A stretch of DNA of 54,506 bases from Verrucomicrobiota bacterium (GTDB lineage Bacteria; Verrucomicrobiota; Verrucomicrobiia; Limisphaerales; SIBE01): NCBI GenBank assembly GCA_016871535.1, contig VHCZ01000012.1, positions 1 through 54,506 on the forward strand, in the 5' to 3' direction. The position numbers and the translations under genes are program-made. Below, piece by piece: positions 25,066 through 33,180 of the stretch (position 1 is its first letter; every line of letters starts with the position of its first letter). The notes under the pieces were generated by a model that ran no database searches, had not been told where the DNA came from, and was given only the letters and a program-made list of their open reading frames with translations.

Positions 25066-26394
25066 ATGCGAGACGTAATCCGACAGAAATTAGTTGAGGC
25101 GCTGGCATTGAAGCCGCCGCGAATGACGCGGCGCGAGGCCAGACTGCCCGCCATTCCGAACAAGGTCCACGCCGTGATCGGCATGAGGCGCGCGGGCAAA
25201 ACCTGGTTTCTGTATCAATGCCTTCAGGATCGCCTGGCGGCCGGAACACCGCGCAAAGCCTTGGTCTATTTCAATTTCGAGGACGAGCGCCTGGCCGGAT
25301 TGGAGGCCAGGCAATTAGGCTGGGTGCTCGAAGAGTACTTCGTGTTGTGTCCGCAATTTCGTGATCAACAGCGGGTCACTTTCTTTTTTGACGAGATTCA
25401 ACAGATTCGCGGGTGGGAATTATTCGTCCGTCGAATTCACGATTCAGAGAAAGTGGAGATCTTCGTCAGCGGTTCCTCCGCACGGCTGCTGAGCCGAGAG
25501 GTTGCGACGGAACTCCGGGGGCGCGGGACGGAGACGGTTGTGTTTCCATTTAGTTTTGCGGAGTATCTTCAACATCACGGCGCCGAACGCCCGGCGCGGC
25601 CGTCGTTTACGAGCAAGGCGGAGCGGTCAAGACTGGAGCGGTCCTTCCGGGAATATCTGGACACCGGCGGATTCCCGGAAGCCCAAGGGCTGCCGGCGGC
25701 CGAGCGCGTCGGTCTGCTTCAAGGTTACGCGGACACGGTGGTCTTTCGCGATGTAATGGAGCGCTACGGGATCACCAATGTGGTGGCTTTGCGGCGGCTC
25801 GTGCGGCATCTGCTTGGGGCGGCTGGAGGGCCGTTCAGCGTCACGAAATTCTACAACGACCTGCGTTCTCAAAACGTGGCCGTGGCGCGAGAAGCATTGC
25901 ACCACATGCTGGCCCACCTGGAGGACGCTTTCCTGGTGCGTCTCGTGTCGCTCGCCACCACTTCCGAGCGCCAGCGAAAGGTCAATCCCCGCAAAGTCTA
26001 TCCTATCGACCCGGCCTTGATTTCAGCCTTTGACCGCAGCGGCAAGGCGAACCCAGGGCACGCTCTGGAAACCGCCGTGTTGGTCGAATTGGATCGTCGC
26101 AAGTGCGGGACGAGCTACGTGTTCACACCGTCCGGTTACGAGGTGGATTTCCTGGCGCGCAGTTGGAATGGCCGGCTGACCCTGATCCAGGTCGCGACGG
26201 ATCTGTCAGACCAGGCGACGCGTGAGCGCGAGTTTCGGGCGCTCGCGGATGCCTTGCCGGCGCATCGCCGCGCACAAGGACTGGTGCTGACCCTGACGGG
26301 CACGGACTCAATGGCGGCTCAAGCGGACGCACCCAAAGGCGTGGCCGTGAGGCCGGCTTGGGAGTGGATGCTTGAGCAGGAAGCGGAGACATGA
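25066..26394 (+). CDS. AAA-family ATPase with DUF4143 C-terminal domain
   Basis: The 442-residue protein has a P-loop (VIGMRRAGKTWFLYQCLQDR, about 38-57), Walker B (VTFFFDEIQQIRGWE), sensor-1 SGSSARLLSREVATELRGRG and a C-terminal DUF4143/endonuclease-like domain (VTKFYNDLRSQNVAVAREAL, HALETAVLVELDRRK, YEVDFLARSWNGRLTLIQVA). The E-V-D-F...Q pattern resembles a PD-(D/E)xK nuclease core (VDF, then IQV in place of E-x-K), so nuclease activity is doubtful. Such ATPases are widespread, often horizontally mobile, and of unknown role. The stop overlaps the ATG of araB by ATGA, so the two are translationally coupled. Translation may be controlled by the inverted repeat at 25015-25060. Confidence 0.88.
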   Translation: MRDVIRQKLVEALALKPPRMTRREARLPAIPNKVHAVIGMRRAGKTWFLYQCLQDRLAAGTPRKALVYFNFEDERLAGLEARQLGWVLEEYFVLCPQFRDQQRVTFFFDEIQQIRGWELFVRRIHDSEKVEIFVSGSSARLLSREVATELRGRGTETVVFPFSFAEYLQHHGAERPARPSFTSKAERSRLERSFREYLDTGGFPEAQGLPAAERVGLLQGYADTVVFRDVMERYGITNVVALRRLVRHLLGAAGGPFSVTKFYNDLRSQNVAVAREALHHMLAHLEDAFLVRLVSLATTSERQRKVNPRKVYPIDPALISAFDRSGKANPGHALETAVLVELDRRKCGTSYVFTPSGYEVDFLARSWNGRLTLIQVATDLSDQATREREFRALADALPAHRRAQGLVLTLTGTDSMAAQADAPKGVAVRPAWEWMLEQEAET

Positions 26395-28067
26395 GCGCCC
26401 AATACACCCTCGGACTTGATTACGGCACCAATTCGGTGCGCGCGTTGATCGTCAACGCCGCCAACGGCAAGGAGGTCGCCACGGCCGTCTGGAATTACGA
26501 GCACGGCGAGGTCGGTGTGATCCTCGCGCGCGATCCGAATCTCGCGCGCCAGCATCCGGCCGACTACGTCAAGGGCGCCGAAGTCACGATCAAGAAAGCT
26601 CTCGCCGGCGCCAGGCGAAACGTGCGTGGCTTCCGCCCCGAACAGGTCATCGGGATCGGCGTCGATACGACCGGCAGCACGCCGATCCCGGTAGATGAGA
26701 AGGGCAGACCGCTCGCGTTCGACAAGCGATTTGCCAAAAATCCGTCCGCAATGGCGTGGTTGTGGAAGGATCACACAGGGGTGGCTGAAGCCGAGGAAAT
26801 CACGGCGAAGGCGAAGGAGCTTCGGCCGCAGTATCTCGCCAAATGCGGGGGCACGTATTCGAGCGAATGGTTTTTCAGCAAGATTCTGCATTGCCTGCGC
26901 ACGGCGCCCGGCGTGTTCGACGCCGCTTACTCGTGGGTCGAATGCGCGGATTGGGTGCCAGCCATGCTCACGGGCACCGAAGCGCCCGAGAAGCTGACCG
27001 TGGGCGTTTGCGCCGCCGGGCACAAGGGGATGTACCACGACGATTGGGGCGGCTACCCGGACGCCGAGTTTCTAAGGGCGCTCGATCCGAAGCTGGGCGA
27101 GCTTCGCGCGCGGCTGCAGCCCCAAGCGCACACCATCGATCGCGCGGCGGGCGATTTGACGGAGGATTGGGCGCGCCGCACGGGATTGCGCGCGGGCATC
27201 CCGGTGGCAGTCGGAGCATTCGACGCGCATCTGGGCGCCGTGGGCAGCGGCATCGCGCCCGGCACGCTGGTGAAGATTATTGGCACCAGCACGTGCGACA
27301 TGATGGTGGTGCCCCTCGATCAGCCGCTGGCGGACGTGCCGGGGCTTTGCGGCATTGTCAACGGAAGCGTCCTGCCGGGTCACTTTGGACTCGAAGCCGG
27401 ACAGTCGGCCGTCGGCGACATTTTCAATTGGTTTGTGAACTACCTCCAGCCGGGCGGAAGAAAGCTCGGCTCGCATGAGGCGCTCACGGCGGGAGCCGCC
27501 AAGCTGAAGGCAGGCGAATCGGGATTGCTCGCGCTCGATTGGAACAACGGCAACCGCACGGTCCTCGTGGATCAACGCCTGACCGGCTTGCTGCTGGGAC
27601 AGACCCTTTACACGACGCCGGCGGAGATTTACCGCGCGCTCATCGAAGCGACGGCCTTTGGCGCCCTGACCATCATCAATCGCTTCGAGGAATACGGCGT
27701 GAAGGTGGAACAAGTCGTGAACTGCGGCGGCATCGCGGAAAAGAACCCGCTGGTCATGCAGATTTACGCGGATGTGACAGGACGTCCGATGATGGTTTCG
27801 CGCTCCGCCCAGACCTGCGCGCTGGGCGCCGCAATCGCCGGCGCCGTGGTGGCCGGTGCTTATGGCGATTATGCCTCGGCGCAAAAGGCGATGACGGCGC
27901 TGAAGCCGCGCGTGTTCCGGCCAAATCCGAAATACGCGGAGGTTTACAGGGACCTTTATGCGCTTTACAGAAAACTGCACGACGCCTTCGGCACGCAGGA
28001 GTGGAGCGGCAACCTTTATCCGGTGATGAAACAGCTCATCGACATTCGGAGTAAGGCCAGGAATTGA
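26391..28067 (+). CDS. araB: Ribulokinase
   Basis: AraB phosphorylates L-ribulose to L-ribulose-5-phosphate in arabinose catabolism. The 558-residue FGGY kinase shows the phosphate-1 motif [35 protein letters not shown], the AraB-type block [16 protein letters not shown], the catalytic Asp region [30 protein letters not shown] and the C-terminal adenosine motif [20 protein letters not shown]. Length and motifs are typical and intact. The start overlaps the ATPase stop (ATGA). Ten bp downstream is the truncated araD, so the operon was ATPase-araB-araD. No araA is in the window. Confidence 0.95.
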   Translation: MSAQYTLGLDYGTNSVRALIVNAANGKEVATAVWNYEHGEVGVILARDPNLARQHPADYVKGAEVTIKKALAGARRNVRGFRPEQVIGIGVDTTGSTPIPVDEKGRPLAFDKRFAKNPSAMAWLWKDHTGVAEAEEITAKAKELRPQYLAKCGGTYSSEWFFSKILHCLRTAPGVFDAAYSWVECADWVPAMLTGTEAPEKLTVGVCAAGHKGMYHDDWGGYPDAEFLRALDPKLGELRARLQPQAHTIDRAAGDLTEDWARRTGLRAGIPVAVGAFDAHLGAVGSGIAPGTLVKIIGTSTCDMMVVPLDQPLADVPGLCGIVNGSVLPGHFGLEAGQSAVGDIFNWFVNYLQPGGRKLGSHEALTAGAAKLKAGESGLLALDWNNGNRTVLVDQRLTGLLLGQTLYTTPAEIYRALIEATAFGALTIINRFEEYGVKVEQVVNCGGIAEKNPLVMQIYADVTGRPMMVSRSAQTCALGAAIAGAVVAGAYGDYASAQKAMTALKPRVFRPNPKYAEVYRDLYALYRKLHDAFGTQEWSGNLYPVMKQLIDIRSKARN

Positions 28068-28077
28068 GAGGAGCGTG

Positions 28078-28257
28078 ATGCTTGCAGCACTCAAAACTGA
28101 CGTCTGGCGGGCCAATCACGACCTGGTAGAGCGCGGCCTGGTCATCGAGACCTGGGGCAACGCGAGCGGCATTGACCGCGCGCGCGGCCTGATGGTCATC
28201 AAGCCTTCCGGCGTTCCCTACGAGGGCATGCGCCCCCCAGCGGAGGGGTTCGGGTGA
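28078..28257 (+). pseudogene. araD: L-ribulose-5-phosphate 4-epimerase, truncated after about 50 codons
   Basis: An AGAGGAG ribosome-binding site (28067-28073) precedes the ATG at 28078. The frame reads [40 protein letters not shown] and GVPYEGM, the clear N-terminus of AraD (family length about 230 residues). After GVPYEGM it runs into RPPAEGFG and a stop within CCCCCCAGCGGAGGGGTTCG and GGTGAGGGAG, half of a family C repeat (about 28222-28260). The remaining 180 residues, including the zinc-binding histidines, are not found downstream. AraB product could therefore not be processed by this locus. Confidence 0.88.
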
Positions 28258-28304
28258 GGGAGAACCGACCGATTTCACGGCGTGGCGAAGCGCAACTCAC
28301 TAAA

Positions 28305-28373
28305 CCCGCGGATTACGCGAATCACGCCGATAGGAATCAGTCTGATCCGCGCCCATCCGCGAAATCCGCGGTC
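28305..28373. repeat. CGCGGATT...AATCCGCGG repeat (family D)
   Basis: ACCCGCGGATT (about 28304-28314) and AATCCGCGGTCA (28364-28375) form the inverted ends of a unit with inner GATCCGCGCCCATCCGCGAA text. The 354-bp gap 28258-28611 contains this element, the family C half at its left end, and CAACGAA-rich text (28418-28450) that also occurs near 37165-37215. No gene is seen. Confidence 0.7.
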
Positions 28374-28611
28374 AGAAATCCTCGCGAAAATGCGTCGTGT
28401 TAACGGACAGGAGCGCAACGAACAAAGACTTCGTTGGCTTCGTTGCCTTCTGTTGAGACTCTGCCCCGCTTGAGACACATCACTAGCCCTAAAACAAGCG
28501 TACTGCGCTACGTGTTGAGTGGCTGGTAAAAAATTTTGGGAAATTTGCGCATCAATTCTCGCGCTTCGGTGAGTGCCGAATAAAGGATGGCGATTCAACC
28601 GTCAAAAGGCT

Positions 28612-28977
28612 ATGAACCACCCCATGAAGACCCTGGATCGGAGATCTTTCCTGAAGACATCAACACTCGCCGGCTTTGGGTTGGCGGCTTCGTTTGCTCG
28701 GGCCGCGGAGACGCCAGGCCCCGGTCGGAAATTCACGATTGCCCTGTCTTGCGGGATGATCGGCGTGCGCGGCGATCCGCGCAAAGAGATCGAATGGGCA
28801 GCGCAATTTGGCTTTGAGGCGATTGAGCCGTCGGCGGCGTTCCTCGGCAAGCTGGCGGATACCGAACTGCAAGCTTACCTCGGCGAGATGAAGAACAGGA
28901 AGCTGTCGTGGGGTGCGGCGGGCTACCAGCCCGCCGGGCCTTTTGGCGGCAGGTTGCCGCCAAACACGGGCTGGTAG
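28612..28977 (+). pseudogene. Sugar-phosphate isomerase/epimerase-like TIM-barrel protein, truncated
   Basis: The N-terminus MKTLDRRSFLKTSTLAGFGL is a Tat-type leader (RRSFLK), so the ancestor was exported. It continues FTIALSCGMIGVRGDPRKEI, EWAAQFGFEAIEPSAAFLGK and LADTELQAYLGEMKNRKLSW, the first strands of a xylose-isomerase-like TIM barrel. After WGAAG the frame enters a double palindrome (28919-28981) and stops. Some 180-200 residues of the family are missing. The break coincides with the palindrome. Confidence 0.82.
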
Positions 28978-28981
28978 CCCG
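28919..28981. repeat. 63-bp nested palindrome at the end of the truncated TIM-barrel gene
   Basis: The outer arms CGGGCTACCAGCCCG (28919-28933) and CGGGCTGGTAGCCCG (28967-28981) are perfect reverse complements, and each arm is itself a near-palindrome. The inner hairpin TTTGGCGGCA-ggt-TGCCGCCAAA (28942-28964) is perfect. The element could form a cruciform or, in RNA, a strong stem. Confidence 0.88.
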
Positions 28982-29033
28982 TTTCACCCATTTTTCAGAC
29001 AGGCTCTAAGACACCCCCGTTCGCCGCGATCAT

Positions 29034-29062
29034 TTGACCGGAGTCACTGTCTCCCGTAAATT
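29034..29062 (+). promoter_or_regulatory. Possible sigma-70-type promoter of the DUF1501 gene
   Basis: TTGACC (29034-29039) and TAAATT (29057-29062) are separated by 17 bp, the optimal spacing, and lie 34 bp before the ATG at 29096. The -35 matches the consensus in five of six positions and the -10 in four of six. Confidence 0.4.
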
Positions 29063-29095
29063 TTCGCTGACGATTAAGTTAAGCCAATTCCCGAC

Positions 29096-30523
29096 ATGTT
29101 TGACTTCAGCCAGCCCATCACCCGCCGCCAGGCGTTGAAAACCGCCGCGTGCGGCTTCGGTTACCTCGCGCTGGCGGGCCTGGCTGCCCAACGCGCTGCC
29201 GCGGCAAATCCTCTCGCGCCGAAAATCCCGCACTTTCGCGCACGCGCCAAACGCGTCATCTTCATTTTTATGCAAGGCGGGCCGAGCCACGTCGATTCTT
29301 TCGACTACAAGCCCATTCTGGACAATGAAGATGGGAAGATGCTCAGCTTCGACGACGCGCGCACCATCGCTAACATCGGCAAACGCGCCACGCCTCAGCG
29401 CGTCATGAAGCCCCTCTGGAAGTTCGCGCGGCACGGACAGAGCGGGCGCTGGGTGTCGGACCTTTTTCCCGAAATGGCCCGGCACGTGGATAATCTTTGC
29501 TTCATCCACTCGCTGCACACCGAGGGCGTGGCGCACGGGCCGGCCACGCTGTTCCTGCACTGCGGTTCCACCAACTTCATTCGCCCCTCGATGGGTTCGT
29601 GGGTGACCTACGGGTTGGGCACGGAGAACGACAATCTGCCGGGCTTCGTGACGCTCAGTCCGTCCGGCGGCAATGGCGGTCCGCGCAACTACGGCAATGC
29701 GTTCCTCCCCGCGGTGTATCAAGGCACGGCCATTGGCCGGGCGGGCGCGCCGGCCAGCGAAGCCACCATTCGCAATCTCTCCAATCTTTCCGTTTCGCCG
29801 GAAGCACAGCGGCGGCAGTTCGAAATGATCCGCGAATTGAACGCCGAGCAATTGAAGCGAAACCCGGGCGACTTCGAGATCGAAGCGGTCATCAACTCCT
29901 TCGAACTCGCCTGGCGCATGCAGAACCACGCGCCCGGCGCGCTCGACCTCGCTCAGGAATCTCCCGCCACGCTCGCCTTGTACGGGATTGGCGAAAAGGC
30001 CACGGACAATTTCGGCCGCCAATGTCTGATGGCGCGCCGCCTGTGCGAAGCCGGCGTGCGCTACGTCCAGGTTACTTACGGCGATAACACCGCCAACCCG
30101 GCCTGGGACCAGCATTCCAATTTGCCGAAACACGCCGATCACGCGCGCGCGGTGGACAAACCCGTTGCCGGCCTGCTGGCCGATCTCAAGCAGCGCGGGT
30201 TGCTCGAAGACACCGTGGTCTGGTGGGGCGGCGAGTTTGGCCGCACGCCTTACGCCGAGAAGAACGGTACCGGCCGCGACCATAATCCCGGCGGCTTTAC
30301 GGTCTGGCTTGCGGGTGGCGGTTTGAAGGCCGGATTTGCTTTCGGCGAGACGGACGAGTTCGGCCATCTCGCGGTGAAGGACAAAGTTCACATGCACGAC
30401 CTGCACGCCACGATCCTGCACTTGCTCGGACTGGACCACGAGCAGCTCACGTATCGGTTCGACGGCCGCGATTTTCGGCTGACCGATGTCGCCGGGCGAA
30501 TCGTCAGAGAGATTCTCGTTTAA
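29096..30523 (+). CDS. DUF1501-family exported protein (alkaline-phosphatase/sulfatase-like fold)
   Basis: The 475-residue protein starts MFDFSQPITRRQALKTAACG, a Tat-type leader with twin arginine, and so is exported folded. DUF1501 proteins belong to the alkaline phosphatase-like superfamily. Typical blocks are AKRVIFIFMQGGPSHVDSFD, FPEMARHVDNLCFIHSLHTE, HGPATLFLHCG, RLCEAGVRYVQVTYGD, TVVWWGGEFGRTPYAEKNGT and GRDHNPGGF. In Planctomycetes and Verrucomicrobia the gene usually follows a DUF1549/DUF1553 cytochrome-like partner, but none is present here. Instead the truncated TIM-barrel gene lies upstream. The substrate is unknown. The 3' end overlaps the convergent nucleotidyltransferase gene by 4 bp. 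Confidence 0.92.
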   Translation: MFDFSQPITRRQALKTAACGFGYLALAGLAAQRAAAANPLAPKIPHFRARAKRVIFIFMQGGPSHVDSFDYKPILDNEDGKMLSFDDARTIANIGKRATPQRVMKPLWKFARHGQSGRWVSDLFPEMARHVDNLCFIHSLHTEGVAHGPATLFLHCGSTNFIRPSMGSWVTYGLGTENDNLPGFVTLSPSGGNGGPRNYGNAFLPAVYQGTAIGRAGAPASEATIRNLSNLSVSPEAQRRQFEMIRELNAEQLKRNPGDFEIEAVINSFELAWRMQNHAPGALDLAQESPATLALYGIGEKATDNFGRQCLMARRLCEAGVRYVQVTYGDNTANPAWDQHSNLPKHADHARAVDKPVAGLLADLKQRGLLEDTVVWWGGEFGRTPYAEKNGTGRDHNPGGFTVWLAGGGLKAGFAFGETDEFGHLAVKDKVHMHDLHATILHLLGLDHEQLTYRFDGRDFRLTDVAGRIVREILV

Positions 30524-31152
30524 GTTTCAGGCGAATCCAACAGGGTCTGCAGCCGCTCCGCCAGCGGCTGCGGCAATCGTTCGAGCCAGTGCCGATCCAC
30601 CAATCCCACCTCAATCAAGTCGCGCAAGTGCGTGCGGTCACGGTCGCGAAATGCGGCGAGCTTCATCCGGACCAGACCCTCAAGTGTAATCAGCCGGAAC
30701 TGGTCGCCGGCCTCTGCTTCGTCCACGCCGGGCGCGGGCGCGGGGCTGTCCGGACGCACCTTCTCGGAAGCAAACACGATGTGAACGGCGTCTCGGGCGC
30801 TGGCTGTCGGGCCATCCAAAAAGATGTCCAGCGTGCCGGCTTTTCCAAGGCTCGCCAGGCGGCGGTAAATGAATCCCGCCCTTTCCAACGCCGCCTTGGC
30901 GCTGTCCAGGTCCCCGCGGCGCAACAGAATATCGACGTCCCGCGTGTTGCGCACCGCCGCTTCATCCACGCGGGAAACCCAGGCGGCAACGGCGTTGCCC
31001 CCCACGACGGCGTAGGGAACACCTGCCGATTCCAGCGCGCGTGCGGCGCGCAACAACCGCTCCCGGACCTTTTCCACGGCGCGGATGATACGGGGCCAGG
31101 AGACCGGGGCAAGTTTCACGGAGGACTTCACGCCGGGGGTTCTGGGAGTCAT
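30520..31152 (-). CDS. Nucleotidyltransferase-fold protein, third gene of a toxin-antitoxin-like operon
   Basis: The 210-residue protein contains YAVVGGNAVAAWVSR (about 47-61) and NTRDVDILLRRGDLDSAKAA (about 69-88), the G-G...D-x-D core of the Pol-beta-type nucleotidyltransferase superfamily as in MNT, AbiEii or LinA-like proteins, and then LITLEGLVRMKLAAFRDRDR and LRDLIEVG, also typical of that group. It may add nucleotides or be a non-catalytic relative. D72 and D74 are present and a third acidic residue is likely at D103 (TLDIFLDG). The ATG at 31152 overlaps the PIN stop by ATGA, so it is coupled to the toxin gene. Confidence 0.78.
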   Translation of the reverse strand: MTPRTPGVKSSVKLAPVSWPRIIRAVEKVRERLLRAARALESAGVPYAVVGGNAVAAWVSRVDEAAVRNTRDVDILLRRGDLDSAKAALERAGFIYRRLASLGKAGTLDIFLDGPTASARDAVHIVFASEKVRPDSPAPAPGVDEAEAGDQFRLITLEGLVRMKLAAFRDRDRTHLRDLIEVGLVDRHWLERLPQPLAERLQTLLDSPET

Positions 31153-31553
31153 CCTCGGCTCGTTCGCCAGAGGATCGGCACGCCTCGCCACTGATGAATG
31201 CGCATGTCATTGCTGATGAGACGCAGACCATGCGCCAACGCCGTGGCGACAATCAGTTGATCGGCCGGATCCTTGTGAAATCCGGACGACTCCAACGAGG
31301 TCACGCGTTCGGCGATGGCGGGCGTCACGGGCAACACGGTCAATTCGGGAGTAACAGCCAGCCGGAAGAACTCCGCCAGCGGGATCGACAGTTGCAGCCG
31401 GCCCAATTCGACGAGCTTCGCCGCCTCCCATAACGAAATGTCCGCGAGTGCCAAAGCGTCGGCGTGAGCCGTTAACGTGCGCTCCACCAATGGCGGCACA
31501 GGTTCGTCGCAGGCGCGTTGGATCCAGGCATGCGTGTCCAGCAAATGGGTCAT
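31149..31553 (-). CDS. PIN-domain toxin (VapC-like ribonuclease)
   Basis: The 134-residue protein begins MTHLLDTHAWIQRA with catalytic D6, and has E43 in ADISLWEAAKLVELGRLQL and the acidic cluster in HKDPADQLIVATALAHGLRL (D95, D98). All expected PIN nuclease residues are present. VapC toxins cleave specific RNAs when released from their antitoxin. The ATG at 31553 overlaps the antitoxin stop by ATGA. It is followed by a coupled nucleotidyltransferase gene, an uncommon third member. Confidence 0.9.
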   Translation of the reverse strand: MTHLLDTHAWIQRACDEPVPPLVERTLTAHADALALADISLWEAAKLVELGRLQLSIPLAEFFRLAVTPELTVLPVTPAIAERVTSLESSGFHKDPADQLIVATALAHGLRLISNDMRIHQWRGVPILWRTSRG

Positions 31554-31759
31554 TTGGCCGACTCCCATTCCAGCCCGGTGCTGTAAAGCTCACCAAGGAT
31601 CTTGGCCTTGCCTTTCAGCGCGCCTTGCCAGGTCTTGGGTTGGACGCGCTGGAAGAGGAATTCCTGATCTCCGGAGGTCACATAGACGAGTTCGCCGGTG
31701 GCCGCGGCTTCTCGCATGCGGCTGAAATCACGCTGAAATTCGCGGGAGGTGACTTTCAT
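31550..31759 (-). CDS. Phd/YefM-type antitoxin
   Basis: The 69-residue protein starts MKVTSREFQRDFSRMREAAA followed by TGELVYVTSGDQEFLFQRV, the N-terminal DNA-binding fold and strand of Phd/YefM antitoxins. The C-terminus, ALKGKAKILGELYSTGLEWE, is the expected toxin-binding tail. It neutralises the PIN toxin and probably represses the operon. ATG 31759 is preferred over a frame extension to 31795 because the family pattern begins here and the extension would cover the operator-like repeats. Confidence 0.85.
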   Translation of the reverse strand: MKVTSREFQRDFSRMREAAATGELVYVTSGDQEFLFQRVQPKTWQGALKGKAKILGELYSTGLEWESAK

Positions 31760-31762
31760 GCC

Positions 31763-31794
31763 TGACAAACTGTCTGACAGCCGGTGATCTGTCA
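31763..31794 (-). promoter_or_regulatory. Operator-like TGTC/GACA repeats upstream of the antitoxin gene
   Basis: The 11-bp palindrome CTGTCTGACAG (31770-31780) lies between further GACA (31763) and TGTC (31790) half-sites, just upstream of the antitoxin ATG. Toxin-antitoxin operons are usually autorepressed through such inverted repeats, so this is a plausible binding site. The region also serves the divergent glycosyltransferase gene. Confidence 0.5.
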
Positions 31795-31897
31795 ATGGCC
31801 AGATTTTTGCACAGACCCTTGACGCTCCTTTTGAGGCGCTAAAATGGCATTTGACGGAAGCCCTCGCGTCGTCCGACCATCTTCGACGTTCCTAAAG

Positions 31898-33178
31898 ATG
31901 TGTCCGGACACTTATTACGAGCGCTTCGGTTTTTGCGAAGGACAAATTGCCGCGCCGCCGCATCCTGAGCTGGGCCTGGTGGTCGTCATCCCGTGCTTCA
32001 ACGAGCCGGATTTGATCGGCAGTCTCGGATCGCTTTGGAATTGCGACCGGCCCGCCGGCGCCGTCGAAGTGATCGTGGTTCTCAATTCTCCGGCGAGTTG
32101 TGACGCGGCGGTTCGCGAGCAGAATGAGCGAAGCTTTCAGAAGGCTTCCGACTGGATCGCGCAGCATCCGGACCCTCGCCTGAGCTTCCACTTGCTTCAT
32201 CTTCCGGACCTGCCGCCGAAGCACGCGGGCGTCGGTCTGGCGCGAAAAATCGGCATGGACGAGGCCGCGCGGCGGTTCGATCAGTTGGGCAAGCCGAGAG
32301 GGATCATCGTCGGCTTCGACGCGGATTGCCAGTGCGACGCCAACTACCTGACGGCGATTGAACGGCATTTTCTCGATCATCCGCGTTGTCCCGGTTGCAG
32401 TGTCTATTTCGAGCATCCTCTGGAAGGTTCCCTGGAGGCGGAAGTCTATGACGCGATCGCAGCCTACGAGCTTCACCTCCGTTTTTACAATCAAGCGCTG
32501 CGTTACGCCGGATTTCCTCATGCCCACCACACGCTTGGCTCCTGCATGGCCGTGCGAGCTAACGTCTATAAAAGCCAAGGCGGCATGAATAGGCGGCAGG
32601 CCGGCGAGGATTTCTACTTCCTGCAAAAAATCATCCCGCTCGGCGCGTTTGCCGATTTGACGGCGACACGCGTCATTCCTTCGCCGCGTCCATCGGATCG
32701 CGTCCCGTTCGGCACGGGGAAGGCCGTGCTGGATGCTTTGCGAGAAGGGAAACGCGCGACTTACCCGCTGGAAGCTTTTCTGGATTTGCGAACGCTTTTC
32801 CTAGCCATCCCCGCGCTCTGCGACGGTCACGCAATTTCAAACCCAGATTTCCTCTCTGCTGCGTCAAAGGCGATGCGCTCTTTTCTGGACAAGGAAGACT
32901 TCGTGAAGTCCCTGCAGGAGATTCGCCAGAACACCGCGAACGAAGCCACTTTCCGGAGCCGCTTCTTCCGCTGGTTCAATGCGTTCAGGGCGATGAAATT
33001 CGTGCACCACGCCCGAGACTACTTCTACGGCGAGCCGAAAGTTGGCCCCGAAGCGGTCCGACTTTTGCAGTTGGTAGCCGGCGACGTTCAAGGCCTCGAC
33101 GGAATGGCAGTCCGCGACCTGCTGGCGATTTACCGCGCGCTGGAACGCAAGGTCGGAAACAGCCAAGCAAAGGATTAA
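31898..33178 (+). CDS. Family 2-like glycosyltransferase
   Basis: The 426-residue cytoplasmic protein has the GT-A fold marks of family 2: LGLVVVIPCFNEPDLIGSLG at the start, the nucleotide-binding region VEVIVVLNSP, IIVGFDADCQCDANYL with a D-x-D metal motif, and LGSCMAVRANVYKSQGGMNR with GEDFYFLQK (the ED of the catalytic base). The C-terminal 150 residues are helical and unassigned. The acceptor is unknown. The ATG at 31898 fits the start of similarity, while an earlier ATG at 31844 would lie inside a possible -10 (TAAAAT 31840). AAAGGA near 33170 and a 2-bp gap tie it to the next gene. Confidence 0.82.
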   Translation: MCPDTYYERFGFCEGQIAAPPHPELGLVVVIPCFNEPDLIGSLGSLWNCDRPAGAVEVIVVLNSPASCDAAVREQNERSFQKASDWIAQHPDPRLSFHLLHLPDLPPKHAGVGLARKIGMDEAARRFDQLGKPRGIIVGFDADCQCDANYLTAIERHFLDHPRCPGCSVYFEHPLEGSLEAEVYDAIAAYELHLRFYNQALRYAGFPHAHHTLGSCMAVRANVYKSQGGMNRRQAGEDFYFLQKIIPLGAFADLTATRVIPSPRPSDRVPFGTGKAVLDALREGKRATYPLEAFLDLRTLFLAIPALCDGHAISNPDFLSAASKAMRSFLDKEDFVKSLQEIRQNTANEATFRSRFFRWFNAFRAMKFVHHARDYFYGEPKVGPEAVRLLQLVAGDVQGLDGMAVRDLLAIYRALERKVGNSQAKD

Positions 33179-33180
33179 TC

